A stretch of DNA of 64,000 nucleotides, from assembly GCF_910592395.1 (NCBI RefSeq), contig NC_088310.1, positions 21,025,501 to 21,089,500 on the forward strand. Direction: 5' to 3'. Made by a program: the position numbers and the translations under genes. Positions 1 to 13,564 of this stretch are shown piece by piece (within the stretch, counting starts at the first letter, position 1; each line of letters begins with the position of its first letter). This DNA comes from Lineus longissimus. Lineage: Eukaryota; Nemertea; Pilidiophora; Heteronemertea; Lineidae. The notes beneath the pieces are model-generated. The model ran no database searches and was not told where the DNA came from. It saw only the letters and a program-made list of their open reading frames with translations.

Positions 1-3000
1 AACAACTTTCGTGTCTACGGAAGAACCTCTCCGACATCACTCTTTTCATTTGTGATGTTTGTGCAGCATCAGCTCCACTGAGAGGCTAACGTTGGTGTTA
101 TTCTGAAGGCATATCTCAACATTTTACGTAACGTTTTACCCCCAAGTCGTTCGTGGGGCAACGTGGCGAAAAATAACACTATCATTGTACGTGAACGCTT
201 ATTGCAGATAGTCCTAAAGTGTGTGGACATGTTATTCATGTAGAAAACAGTACTATACCAATACTCTTAACTTCAACAAGACTGGAGACACTACAGACAC
301 TAGGTAGTTTTACACTGTTTGATGTAGCTGCAATGTGATCCACAATTTCACTGACATGACGGATGAATCCAAGGCTGTGTTTTGCGCCGGCGACAACACT
401 CTTTCGGCAAATGTTTGAGGACTAGTAACCCAACACCCTTGCCTCCCTGGATGAAGCCCCGCCTCCGTCCCAACGCCCATCACCGATGTAGCTTCTGAAG
501 GAGTCAACACAGGAAGGCCATAATAGATGACTAAACGATATCACCCATATTCTAGACTGATAGTCATGATGGTAGTAAACGGTTGCGACAGTATGTTGAC
601 AGTCATGACTTTTCACTTCTTCTTTCTGATATTGGTATGCTATGATGCTATTCGTAAATGCGTCCATGACAACAAAAGTTGAATAAACACCTGACTTTTG
701 TTGGAAATCTTGCTTGATGATTGACTAAAACAAAAAACAACGTTTGCTACAAAAATAGCTCATTTAAATGGATAGTCGTCGTGAGTTTTGAGATGTGATA
801 CTTCGTTCAACGTCCGTGCTAACTTTGATAAAAACAATGCAAAGGTATTAAATAAATGTCCATGGTTGAGAAAAAAACAACAAAAAAGATTAGGCTACCA
901 GTTGCCCATAGGACCCTTAGAAGTATGTTAGTTCCTTCACATCACCAGCAGTACTGGAACAGGCCTGACGGAAGCTTTGAAACGCTATTGTGCGTCTTTG
1001 TTGAAAATATATTTTAAAAGGAAACTGATCCCCTCAAACCTCCTTGAAAAAGATAATCTCCTTTAATCCCCCTTTGGATATCAGATGGTAAGAAACCTGC
1101 ACTGAGACTGATCAGATTTTCGAAAAGGTCTGCGTCAACCAAAGCTGAACCGAATCCATGTACATTTGTTAGTGTGTTTTGCGCCACTGCGTGGGTGATT
1201 TTGACAAGTTCAAGGTGATATGGACTGCATGAGTTTCAGTCTTCCTCTCCTATCAGTTTAAACGAGTTTTACGTCAATTTTTAATCTGTCTTTCAAAAGA
1301 AATTCAAGTTAAATCCGAAAAAGCGATTTAGTCAATTAAACACCCTTTATCATTATTCATATTAAAATACAATATGAAAGTTTAAAGAGGATAACAAAGG
1401 TATTTTTTATCATGGAATTGGCTTATCACCATTAGTCCTTCATTAGCTGTTATCATTTTCGCAACAGTCGATGTCGACTTAGAAAAATACATAATACATA
1501 TAATACATTCCTCTCACTTTTTGATAATTTTTTGTCAACCATCTTAGCCGGAGATCCATTAGTATAAGGACTAGTTCTTGCCTTTAACATTGTCTTTATG
1601 CTCGTATTAGGCCGTTTCCTTGGCATGAATTGAAATTATGTCACCTCGCTTCCAAAGGAATTCCCATGATAGCAGTTTGAGAAATGGCTCACAGCTTTGC
1701 AATTGTCATCTTGTACTGTAATACATGTATATGATAAGCTACATCACTGGTTAGAGAAAATAAGTATCTCTTGTCTCGCGCTGTTCTCACACGGAACGAC
1801 GCGTTGAAGACATTCCTTGGATGTTGAAGGCCTGCCTTCAAATGATAATATCGCCTTAACACGACATACTGCGCATGGTGAAAGATGTTACTTCTGAACT
1901 GCACAATATACGCGGCATTACCTATGAACTCGACAGGCTGCATTAGTCAACAACTGGTCATAGAGTCAATCAAACTTTCTCCTTTTAGTGTATATGAGTA
2001 AGATGGCCCATAGAGTAATAAGTGACTCACAAAGACCTAAACTCTAGTTGCCAAGGCAATGAGTAATATTCCGCGAATAAAAGACATATTGTTGCCAGAT
2101 TATGAGCTTCTCTTCGTTGATGAGATACCCTTTGTTTGAAAAAGGACCTTAGATATCAGAAAGCCTAGAAATGGAGGATGTATCAGCTTTGTCTGTCTTA
2201 GCCATTTGAAACCAATATCGGACGAATTGAGTTGTACACTTTTCTAATCCCGACAGGTCATTCTCGTCTCAACAGAGAATAAAGGTTACAAAAGCTGGTG
2301 AATCTAAAGCTTTTGCCATTTTCTATGGGGATTGGGCTGATTGATTTGATCAGAAAGGTTATGGGGGTATTACAACATGTCAAAGGAGCAATACCCCCCT
2401 CAAACATGTCGAAACCAAGCCAAAAATACGATTCCCGAATCTGACTTCGGGTTATTGTAGGTATTCTTCTGGCTCCTTTGCAGATGAGCATAATTTTGAA
2501 ACTATTTCACAATGATAGAAATCTCCCGATCCTTGGTGATGATATATCATGACCAACATTATCGATATTTCCACTCGACATGGTTATTATTCATCATTTG
2601 GAACATTTGACACGACCTCCACATCATCATGACCTTCAGAACCAGACGAGCAAAAATCACCAAGCAATTAATCTGTGAGCTTTTCGCTGACTTGGCCCTG
2701 GGTGATGCTCTGTCGAAGCTGGCAAACTACCATGACCCATCAGCCAGAGATGCACGCCTAAGACTAGAAGACAGCACCAGATACAATTAATTCCCGGCGT
2801 GTCAGGAATGCAGCCATCAGCAACGTTACCGAGGAAACGGGCAACATCCTCGAGAGTGGATTGGCGGATGGAAGTTCCTCTCAGGAATGGGGGTGTACCA
2901 ACGACGTAACCGGCTAGCAATTTGGATGCGTCTTTAGAATTCGACTTTTCGAGATGTTCTATCCATGTTCACAGTTTGAACCTGTTAAGATGATTGCAGC

Positions 3001-4439
3001 AGACATCCGAATCGACTTTCTCGGCCAGAAGTGAAGCGTATCGAAAAACAGCACACGCCATTTACATTTCCTAATATGTACTTATCTCCGTCATATTCAA
3101 AGGAAGATACTGACTGTAACAATTATATCAAATTTTTTGAAAGAATCACAAGTAGTTTAGATTGCTCTTTTCACTAACAGGACTTCTAACACATCAAACA
3201 CATGCGCCTGTATATATGTGAACATGTTTCACAGCTTGTGCATGTATCTTCCACCAGACCATCATAACCCGTTTCGAGAAAGGCTTGTACATTACATCTA
3301 CACATGCCGTCACCATGGGATCCATTCGTCCTCCGTGATCTAGGTCTAGTATCCTTCACTTGGCACATACACCCAGAAGTACTGTACTTAATTACTGTCT
3401 AGTGTTCTTCATCATGCATCAAATAACGCTCCCCGTCTGAAGCTTCTATACCCCTTGGCATGTGCTATGTTGATGAGAGACGAGCTAAACATATACGAGT
3501 ATGCTATACTGTAGTTCACATCACATAGACGAGATGTTTGGGAAGTTTATTTTTTATTGGCTGCAGGCACCATTTCGATGTAAACGCATTGATTAGTTAA
3601 GCGCATCTTGTATGACAGTTTGATGACATGATTTTTACACATATGAACTGGAAGTGTGCCTCAACCATGCAGTGAAGAGGCTGCTGGTAAGTGCAACAAA
3701 ATTATCATCTGTATAGTTTCATCTTGAAGCGGTCGTAATTTCATGTCAGACTCTTGAACAACAATTTTTCAAGTTGGGTATCAAAATTCATTCGCAACAA
3801 GGCGGTTCATGATAGATATTTGTGTGATCTAATTTCATTACATAAACATTGCAAATAACGAAAAGTATAGGCTTTGCAGCACTTGTAATTATTTGCCAGA
3901 TTTACGCAATATGAAAAGAATTATTGCCGCACTTCACTGTCACCAGTCTGGGCATAGCAATTTCGTGATATAATGTTACGAAGCCCCCTCATTATCCTGG
4001 CAATTTTCATCCCCGCGATCACTCGCTATTATGGAGGCCGCATAGTTGTAAGATATTCATCTCATTTCTTTGGTATGCTGTAGCGCACATATAGAAAGCG
4101 CTCGGCGGCTAATTTAGTCTTCAATTTATGGTTATAAATTGTTACAAGCGATGACAATACGATATTGATTGGCAGACTCGTCGACATTGGGTCCGGCCCT
4201 AATCATTAGCAGAGAGTGTCTACAATGGGCGTTTGGTTCCCGGAGATTAAACGCCGAGATTGCCATCGTTTTCAAGCTTTTTGTTCATCACGTTGTTATT
4301 CATCAGATTCTGTTGTCCACTGCCGTCCATTACAATCGTTTTGTCGCGAACATTTAATTTTCAATGTGCTTTGCCTGAACTAAACGTCGGCGGTGGTGGT
4401 GTAATTTGAGATCCAAGGAATAAAAGGTCCTGAAAATGA
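1..4439. other. Intergenic, no gene recognised
   Basis: AT-leaning DNA with only short open frames that show no consistent codon bias, splice context or recognisable domain. The one structural detail I can point to is a short inverted repeat at 2363-2371 and 2390-2398 (GGGGGTATT / AATACCCCC, 18-base loop). Distal enhancers or 5' exons cannot be excluded by eye. Confidence 0.5.
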
Positions 4440-4680
4440 TATCGTTTATTCGCCGCACGTCACTGCGGCCATTGCTCGTTGTGTTTGGCACATTTTGGAT
4501 ATTTCCGGTTGTATGTATTCATCTGCCCTCCGACCGTTTCTGAAGCGCGGAACAGCACAGATTTCCAGAAGAAAATAATCCGAGGTCGAACAATGGTCTA
4601 AATGACACGGAGAGTCGAACCCGTGACCACCAGATCGAAAGTCCAGCATTCTAATCGGTGAACCACAGAGGTTTTTCATG
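4440..4680 (-). mobile_element. Probable tRNA-derived SINE
   Basis: Read on the minus strand, 4680-4610 resembles a tRNA. There is an A-box-like stretch (complement of 4648-4667), a plausible 5-bp anticodon stem whose 7-base loop would show a UUC (Glu) anticodon, and a B-box-like GGTTCGACTC at 4611-4622. The acceptor arms do not pair, and the T-stem pairs poorly, so this is not a working tRNA gene. The tRNA-like head is followed on the minus strand by about 170 bp of unrelated body ending near an AATAAACG motif around 4440. A tRNA-like head with intact Pol III boxes and a non-tRNA body is the layout of a SINE. I cannot name the family. An isolated degenerate tRNA pseudogene is the alternative; genome copy number would decide. 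Confidence 0.45.
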
Positions 4681-4689
4681 TTAGAGTTG

Positions 4690-7600
4690 AGATTTTCTTC
4701 GCCTGTAATAGCCAGGCTATGGCAATATGAACCGTGTGTGAAATTGAGCGAATTTTTATTTCACACACGCTTCAGATCACCATGGCCAGCCCGGGGGAAA
4801 GGCGATCGAAAAAGACGACGAAAGGCAATCGTCGTTGTTTTTCTGCAAAACTCATGGTTGCAAGTCAGCAGGGAGCAAAAATGTGCGCTCGCTTTCTATG
4901 AGTTTAAGGTGAATTTGAAGAAGAAAAAAAACATGCCATCATGTGTGTTAGAACATTTCGGAAGCAATATTGGCGACCTGTTCTAATCAAATGTTGTTCG
5001 CTTTAATTTTGAAGTTTTTCTATCGAATTGCGCTTGCGCTTGTCTGAACCGCGCAAACAAACAAATAACCACCATTCGCTTACTGCACAGAGAAGGAGAA
5101 CGTTTTCTTGTAGCCAGTGATGATGTCGTCTGAAGGGGCAACCGTTCTTTGAAAATTTCAAAAATTTGAAATTTTGATTTTGATTTGAAATTTTCTTATA
5201 AAAAAATGTAAGCTTATGTAAATACGCGTTGAATATTTACACCTTCTACATTGTATATTGGCGCAAAAAATTGCTTGATATAGTATTGAACAGGGTTTTA
5301 TTGCGGTTGGTATTAATTCGCGTAGTGGTATGCGCACTAAAACAATGACCCATTCAAAGCTAATCAGTGCTTCACTTACACAACCTGTATAATCAGATAA
5401 ATGTCAGATATTTCCGGCCTCTTCATCCTTCCTTTCTTAACAACGGGTCCATTTACCCCCTGCTCATTAATGGCTAATCAATCCCGCCCCTTTATGACCC
5501 TCATTGTCACAGATTGCCACCAAAACAATCCTGGTAATTAAAGACCCCATTCTTTAGCTCATTTACGGACCATCCAATTAACACCTCATCAAAGACCCCA
5601 GGTGCGCTATTTTACCATTCTTGTGATTTTTGGCATGTTTTTTTATCCAATATGACACCATAGGCGGGAAAGGCTCAGCGGGCTCAAGTACCCCTTAAAT
5701 TCTGAACCAAAGGCTTTCACAGTCAGGTGAATACCGGTTGCCATCTTACCACATTTAAAACATATTCAAACACCCAACGGGGTGTTAAAGACCTAAAACC
5801 TAGATACGCCTACTTATACTCTAATAAATACAACTTCGTCAAGGCATCGAACAGCTATAACAAGGGCCCTTTCAAATGTCAACCAGAAAAGGGGACAGTA
5901 TTACTATAATAACCTATTTCATCTTAAGTTTATTCACCAAATATATGACAAAATATACATTCTAAACATCACTTCACATACAAAATATTTTAAGGTGAGA
6001 TCAACTACTGAACCAACCAAACCAAAAAGGGTAGGAAAAAATATTCTAGAGAGGGTCAAAGCATCAACCAGGCCTAATAAGGACCCATAACAACAGTCAC
6101 TTCATGTCCAGTATCAAATTACTTGCCACATTGCTGACCTATTAAAATTTGTGTCCAATCCAACATTTCTGAGGTCGCTTTTTGAAGGGGCTGATCAAGG
6201 GCTGATATGAGGGTCAACACAATTCTATATATTAACTACTTGATATTATAATTTTCGAGCTTGATCATAATTAATTACAGTAACGCAAATGAGGTGTAAA
6301 TAAGGGTTGATCAAGGGGTCTTATACATGCACTTGGTCAAGGCATACAGGTATCCAAGTATACGTCAAGTCAAGGGCCAGAATAAAATGGACATAATACT
6401 GATAATAGTGCTTTAATTGTTTTCCACATGCGTGCAGAGTTTTTGTTAGAAAAAACATACCAGTAATTAAACTTTTCTATCATTTTATTCCATTGGGTAA
6501 ATGTATCCAATGTCGAGAAAGACTATTGATGAACACCAACAAGCTAAATAAAGCACCATGAAGATAAAATCAGAATGACCCGGTAGTGGTTTTGAATCAT
6601 AGAATGCACAATGCAGTTATATTTCCCACGTGTATCCCAGGACAGACACAATTATAACGGATCGAAGGGTCTGTCATGTTGCTGACAGTCTCTAGAGCCC
6701 TTACGGTAATGGCAATGCCAATATTTTCACCACCGGGGTTAAACTGACCACTCTCATACATAACTGACATCAAGTTTGACAGACTCAAGACTCCTTTGTT
6801 TTCTTATATTAATCTTTAATGATTCTTTGCAGCGGTATACATGTTCCTTGTAGTTTTTTGCTGTATCTAACGTTAACCGAATTGTTTAAAAGTTTTAGTT
6901 TGTATCAAACTAGTACACACTGCGTTCGTGTACTGCCATGTATCTACAATAATTTCAAGTAGCAGATGATATAGGCTATACATAAAATTATAGACTACTG
7001 TATTTGGATATGTATTTACATTTTGTATATGTATAATCATCAAACCCACTCGTCATGACCTGCAAATTTTGACGTGATTCTCTTCATAAAGGTGACCAAA
7101 GGGTAATTGAATATTCCCTGCACTGTTCAAATAAATCCCAGAATGACCCCGGCTCGTTCCAAAGAATTCAACTTAAATTGACATTTGAATTTTATCCCGT
7201 TAAGTTCGGGATATTCGTCATCGTAGAAATGATTAGGTGACTCCCTTTAAATTATCAAAAGTCGTCCCACGTCGTGACGCCATTGCCTTTCAGCGCCATC
7301 AAACAGAGTTGTGAGAAGAAACCAATTGGTGATATGTATCTCATAATTTTAGCGCCACCATTGTCCGAGTCATACTATAGACTCTCATCACCATCGTAAA
7401 AACAGCTCATCTCTCTGATACTTCATGTATATTTCAGTATCCGCTTATTGTCCACGCTGTCAAGTGCATCAATCTTTAATCACCCGGTTGAGTTTTTCGT
7501 GACGCCCGTGCGGATTTTCTCACTGGATTCTTCGATGCACAGGATCTTATTGTGTACAAATACGCAGTGCATTTCTTTGTTTCCCGCTTCTGCTATAAAA

Positions 7601-7690
7601 GCAACAAATGGGAAAAGATTTGATTAGAAGCAATTGCAATATTGTGCATGAGGACAGCATAGCAATCCAGGTTATATGATAACAATGTAA
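4690..7690. other. Intergenic, no gene recognised
   Basis: No ORF with coding character. 5440-5600 and 6180-6330 share short words such as TGATCAAGGG and GAGGTGT and their complements, which may be remains of an old repeat, but the match is too weak to call. Confidence 0.45.
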
Positions 7691-7700
7691 CATTTTGTTT

Positions 7701-7826
7701 AGTGTTTCCATTTCTGAGTGTTTCCCTTTATTGTTTGGAAACACTGAATGACATATTGAGACGTTTTCTCTGTTTCCCCCAATGGAAACTTCATGGCCTC
7801 TCTAGCTGTTATTGTAGGGAAACACT
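7701..7826. repeat. Cluster of four AGTGTTTCC words, two in each orientation
   Basis: AGTGTTTCC occurs at 7701-7709 and 7717-7725, and its complement GGAAACACT at 7737-7745 and 7818-7826. The second and fourth copies extend to a perfect 11-bp inverted pair, AGTGTTTCCCT / AGGGAAACACT (7717-7727 and 7816-7826). Four exact 9-mers within 126 bp is unlikely by chance. It could be a cluster of binding sites or the remains of a small foldback element; nothing in the sequence decides between these. Confidence 0.6.
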
Positions 7827-7829
7827 GAA

Positions 7830-9015
7830 ATATGATACCAAAAAAAATGTTACACCGGCAAGCCTGGATTTTGGTTTCTGGCACTCATAATATTGTCTTA
7901 TATGTACTCGCAATATTCAATGAGAAATGCTTTTTTTAATAAGTTGCCTCTTGACAGATACATCCGATTGAACGTTGTATGTATTCACAGCGGGGCTGCT
8001 CTTCAAACATGGCGGTAAATTTCACATCAAATGTTAACATGAATATACGGCAGTTGAAATCCCACAGTCGATTTAACTTGAATATCAAGCCCTAAATAAC
8101 AAATGATCACGGCTTCTTATTTCCTTATTGCTACAACTTCGCACAGGCCATTGACTGCTCAAGCCGATTGAAAACCTTTCAAAGTGCGATAATCTTTCTG
8201 AAGAGTTACTATAGACTTCACCCCGTCTTATTCTTCCCTCGCGCTGACGAGGTATAATATCGTGAAATTTCGATTCATAAATATCAATACAGATAACACC
8301 TGTGTTCGCCTATCATATCATTAGTGGGAATCCTCCTTTCATACCAATACAATGAAAGGACACCTGTATGTAAGAATAGAATGAGAAGCGATTTAGAGAA
8401 ATTAAAATAGGACATAAGTCCACACCCCCTTGGTGGCATATCCCCATGGTTCATTCACAGTTATGACGAGTTATTATACTTGTTGGACAACCAATTGAGA
8501 TTTCTTCCAGCCTATTTTTCGGACCCAGACGGGCATGCGGAATGCATAAGGTCCCGCCCACTGTTTCGGCTATTCACAAGTCACACCTGGGTTTTATCCA
8601 TTTAAAGCCTAATGGCAGTTCCTTTTGATTTGGGCAAATCATCAAATTGGTGGTAAGCCTTTAACAAAGCCTGATAAAGTGCCTCTCAAGAGAAACCTAG
8701 TGTAAAAATTGCGTATCCGTCCACAGCGTGTATATACGAGACCGCTGTGCGGTTATGCATTTTGATTTGAATTCAAAAGCAATTGAAATCGCACAAAATG
8801 TGCTTGAATCTGCATACGAATTGTGCAGAAGAATAGACGCAACCACGTGAAATTGCGACAAGTTTTTTGTGAAAGGCCAAACCGTTACACACCTTGGTTT
8901 TGGACAATTACAGACCTCTGCTGAGATATGACCTCTGTCTCCTTTCACCCCAAACAACTTGAAGATAGGTGACGAGTCTTATTGTAGATATCATTGTGTG
9001 TCGACTGCACAGGCT
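7830..9015. other. Intergenic, no gene recognised
   Basis: Only short open frames without coding character, and no RNA gene or repeat that I can support. Confidence 0.45.
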
Positions 9016-9020
9016 GGCAT

Positions 9021-9208
9021 AGCCATCTTCACTGTATCTTATAATTGTCACCTCTCTGGTGCATATACTGCACACTACCCCAATGCATACGTCCCTTGCA
9101 ATGTTTACAAAGCCATAACCATCTTCACTCTATCTTATGATTGTCACCACTGTGGTGCATACTGCATACTGCCCCAATACATACGTCCCTTCCAATATTG
9201 ACAAAGCC
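9021..9208 (+). repeat. Two-copy tandem repeat, about 95-bp unit
   Basis: Two adjacent copies (about 9021-9113 and 9117-9208) share the order CCATCTTCACT, ATCTTAT, ATTGTCACC, GGTGCATA, CTGCA, CCCCAAT, CATACGTCCCTT, CAAT and ACAAAGCC. The period is 96 bp at the left end and 94 bp at the right, with scattered substitutions and small indels, so the duplication is not recent. The short ORF at 8959-9201 simply reads through the repeat. I see no link to a known element. Confidence 0.8.
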
Positions 9209-9209
9209 T

Positions 9210-11020
9210 TTCTTGCAATCGATGACACTTTCAATGGCTCATGTCAAGTACCAAAATTACGAAAATGACTAACGGCTTTTACTTTGCAGCGAGCAGCAAC
9301 AATATGTATGGCAAAGTCCTATCTCCATATGCAGTATCCATGATGTACGTACAAGTATGAACATGTAATCTTCATGCAAACAAGAGTATTAATCAATCTC
9401 CATGTATACTTGATATTATCACTTCTGTCTTGGTCATGAATTATCCTATTACCAGAGTAAATTTGTTAGGAAGGAAAACAACATGTAGCTATCATCAGCA
9501 TGCATGTATACCATCTTCTGAAATATCAATATCAAATGATTACACATATTCTGCCAATTTCGCTCAAGATTAATATCATCCAAACAGACAACAAAGCTTG
9601 CGTGATCCATGTAGATAAAATCGGTGGCTAATTTCATATTTCCGCCGAAATCACACCCTAAATTAACACCTGGGCCGCAGTAGGGTTTCAAGCGACAATA
9701 GACCCGCGCACCATGCGATGATTTGCAAAGATCGCAAAGGTTAACCTCTGCATGTTTTCAGAGTCAACCTTAATCGGAATGTGACATTTATCCCGCGCTA
9801 TCAGATCTTGGAATGCCTGCTTCCATTCAATTTCGATCATAGGATGAAATCTGGCAATGTCAAGCTGCCTGGGGGTGAAGATGATTAGGAATCGCTCAAC
9901 CGAGCGCCACTGAGCACTATCAATGCGGAGCGATCTTATTTTTATTTACGCACTTAACCTAATAATTGACTGGTTTGCGCATTAAGTGTAATTCTATATC
10001 ATTTTTTAAAAATTTTTCTCTTTATGATTATTGTGTTCGAGTCCAGTTGCTTAGGGGTATTTTGAAATCAAGCGGTTTAATTTTATTTCATGAAGTATAT
10101 CGAGTGGAAGGAGGTCATTATAACTGTTACCATAAAGCGGGTTTTGAGATTTTTATAGACCAATGTTGATGATAAAAACTGCTGTCTGCTGGATTAACCC
10201 ACTTTGTTATGTCGTCAACAATACGGTGTGAACTCATTGTCCAACAAGCACGTGGTGAAATCTAAAAAATACTGCATGTCAGTACTCAAGTGATGATTTT
10301 CTCAGCCGTTTTCAGTCTTGGAACGCTTGCTAGATTCTTCTTTGTATAGGAAATTTTGAAAATTGCCATGTCTGACCAGGAGATGAAGTGGTATCAGTGA
10401 TGAAACAGTATATAATTTGATTTAAATGAATTATAAGATACACTTGTATGAAAACTCATTAGCAAGGAATACTCGTAGAACCACGGAACAGTATTATGTA
10501 ATTTTTGCACATAGAAGGAAAACAGTTTCGTTCGCTTTTCACAATTTCAATCAATTGCATAATAATACATTTTATGGTAATCTAAAATATCATTTAAAAT
10601 AGATTAGGCGAGACAAAATTGTGCAACGATCACATTATATCGAAATTGGTTTGTTTTAGTCTTTTCTTGTCTGAATATGCTTCAATGATAATGTGATATA
10701 TCTTTAGATTGGACCTCATTAGCACCACTTAACACAGCGTGGTTTGTTTTATTGATACTTTAAGAAATTGTGTGTGTTTCGCTATCCGCCATTCCATTGG
10801 TTTTGCGTACCGAGAGTTCCTTCTGAACCAATATGCGAAATTCAGGAAATCTTCGAATAATGCACTGTTGTGAGATTGCGAGGTAACAGAGTGCTGGACT
10901 GGAAGTAATATGAAAACACGACCAGCGCTTGCCATTAAGCCCCCAAGCAAGTATCACTTCTATTCTAATCTGTTTTATGACTCGGACAAAAGAGAAGTCT
11001 TCTGCCAGGGGCTTTGATGG
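9210..11020. other. Intergenic, no gene recognised
   Basis: AT-rich DNA with short open frames only. Nothing resembling an RNA gene, exon or repeat was found. Confidence 0.45.
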
Positions 11021-11022
11021 GA

Positions 11023-11325
11023 TGCTGGCTACTGTACACGAGAGGCGATGTTGATAAACACTACTCGAGGCAGAATCAGAATGTTCATACTGCTCCTGCA
11101 GCCATTCTGTTGGCTGTTGGACTTTAGAGTCGGCGGAATCCTTTTGTTATCGACGCAGAAGGAAGGCCAACCTATTTAGCTCAACGGTGCTGGCTACTGT
11201 ACACCAAGAGGTGCTGGCAATGATCTGAACACTACACGGGACGGAATCATGATGTGAAGACTGCACGTGGAGTTCTGTGAGCTGTTTGACACTTGCGCCG
11301 GAATCGTTTTCTCGAGAAGGCAGGC
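11023..11325 (+). repeat. Two-copy tandem repeat, about 165-bp unit
   Basis: The unit at 11023-11167 is repeated at 11188-11325. Both begin with TGCTGGCTACTGTACAC, pass through a GAATCA(G/T)(A/G)ATGT stretch and a TGGCTGTT(G)GAC / GAGCTGTTTGAC stretch, and end with GGCGGAATCCTTTT / CGCCGGAATCGTTTT followed by AGAAGGNAGGC. The copies differ at many positions, so this is an old duplication. No tRNA-like boxes or terminal inverted repeats are visible. Confidence 0.75.
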
Positions 11326-11329
11326 GTAA

Positions 11330-13540
11330 GAAAACGTTCCTATTCTCTGTAACAACCACAGGGAAACAAACGAAACCTCTCCGGCGACATGTTAACTAGC
11401 ATTTGTATGTACGAGTAAGAGCGAGCCTTGTATATTTCTGATTTTGTCATGAAATTTTGAAATACAATAAAGTGAAACGTAAACTGTACTTAGAAACATT
11501 CCACGAGTCCAACGTATTACTGCCGCTCCATTCCTTTGGCCTCATAAAGTACCCACCCATTCCCTCTCGCTTATCCCCAACCACGATGCGACTAAGAGCA
11601 CATAGTATACGTGGCTAATGATCTTTGTTTCGCTTCATCAGAAATGAATCCCCGTAATCACCGGCTGACATCGATTCTCAATGGCGCTGCTTCCGCTAGT
11701 TTTAACGCCATATGACTAAGTGGGTGGGAGCGTTTAATTAGCAAATGACCGTCGGATCTAACCGACTCATCATGTTAACGATAATTTAGCAATTAGTGGC
11801 TTGTCATCCAGATCCAGGTTAATTGATTGTTTCGTCAAAGTTCATTTCACCGGTTTGGCAGTAGGATTGGGGAGACAATGTAAGATTAGGGGACGCATGG
11901 AATTGACAAATAGCAATAAGCAGCTACCAACTCAATTGGTTTTGACAGCCTCATCCTGGACTGAAAGCAATACACAGTATCCCATAAAGGGAGGGTGAAA
12001 ATTGAATGAAGATATTTGCCTCATATATAAGCAGTTTGAATTGGTCACTTTAAGTGGAGACATCTTCCAAATAAGGACGAAAATGAACATCAATGATACT
12101 CTTCTAGCCGCGCAAGAACAAATCACTTTCTTAATTTACCTCAGAAGAGAAGAGGTCCTCAACAGCCGAAAATATCAATGTGGCAAATGTGTTTCACCGG
12201 AACTGACAAGCTGACATGTCAAGCATACGCAATCCAGAAGCTGTGATGTCCTTTTTAATATTCACGGGGGTTATAACAGAGTAAGGGTCATTCAACAGAA
12301 GAAGAGACCAACAAGGCAACGGCCAAAGTGAGCACCGATGTGTTTTGGTAAGTCCTCTTATGACAGGAAGCTGTCAGATATTACTATTTGTTGATCCTTT
12401 CCGATGTCCAGTATGGGATGCTTCTTTCCAATGTGACCACAAGTGTCACTTGACGCTGCCACCCTACCGGCTGGCGGCGCATTTTGCTGTTAACTTAGTT
12501 GCAACTTGACAGGACAATATTCCTCTCTATGTTCGGAGTGCAAGGCATTTTAACATAAATATACGAGGTAAGCGAAGATGTTCAATATCTTAATATGAGT
12601 GGACGCCAAGGATTCAATAAAGCGTCTTGTTCCAAAACAACCTCAAATCTGTTGCTTCTTAAAGACGTGAAACCTTTCTCAAGCTACTTTCCAACTTGAG
12701 AACGACAGGATAGGTTTCAAGTCGATGGTCCAAGTCACCATGTGCATCAATGCAATCCAGGTATGTGTCCTCAGTATATAAAGAATGTCTCTCAATGAAA
12801 AATTACACAGGTTTCTGCATCAATTCACTTTAATCTGTCATCAAATATAAGATGAGAGTCCTTTTTCCCGAGTTGTCCACGTCTCAGCTTTGTTAACTCT
12901 ACTTCGTTGTTACATGGATGTAGAAACCCCAAACCGAATGATTGTGCTGCATAGCTTTACCATCGCCGTGAAATGACGCAGCTTCAAGTCCCTCTTCAGT
13001 TGATGGCTGACTCAGATTGGTGTTGTCGATTTCAACCGTACTTTGCTTGGACCAACTCTACATTTAGGTGTTATGTGACATTGTAAGTTGACTGAGATAC
13101 AGAGAATTCTCTTCGGCAATTGTGTGACATGTTTCTTGAGTCACCCCTACCCTTCACACCACCAAGGACGAATAGTGTCTACTCTTGCTTAGAGAAATTC
13201 TATTTCAACTGTGAAAATATTGTTATTCCAAGGCACATGTATCAAAATGTACTCAATCTCAAGCTTTATCCCGAAATGGTAAACTTGGACCTGGTGTAAC
13301 TGTACAATGGTGTATGCCATGGGATCAAATGTCCGGGGAACAAGGGATTCCGTTGAGCGTTTTTAATCTGTGAGGTAATGACGGTCATGGTCTCTTAGAA
13401 CCATAATCATAATCTGTAGTAAAACGATAGGGCCGGATGCTTTTTCCAGGGGATTATTTTCCACTGCAACACCGGTCATCACCTTACAGATTTGGTACAT
13501 GCCTTTCCCCTACTACATTTTTTTCTTCTCATGTCGAAGT
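11330..13540. other. Intergenic, no gene recognised
   Basis: Short ORFs only, with no splice-bounded coding segment. The stretch at 12440-12480 is locally GC-rich (GGCTGGCGGCGC) but I see no function for it. Confidence 0.45.
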
Positions 13541-13542
13541 TT

Positions 13543-13562
13543 TGGGACACCCTGTCTATTGG
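13543..13562 (-). mobile_element. Possible DNA-transposon terminal repeat remnant
   Basis: On the minus strand this stretch reads AGACAGGGTGTCCCAAAAC. CAGGGTGTCCCAAAA is a wording commonly seen in terminal inverted repeats of Tc1/mariner-type transposons. No matching partner repeat and no transposase ORF is visible nearby, so at most it is an isolated remnant. A chance match of this length is possible. Confidence 0.25.
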
Positions 13563-13564
13563 GG

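Noticed and set aside
4610-4680. Functional tRNA-Glu on the minus strand
   Set aside because: The acceptor arms do not pair and the T-stem has mismatches, so only a tRNA-derived element is supported.
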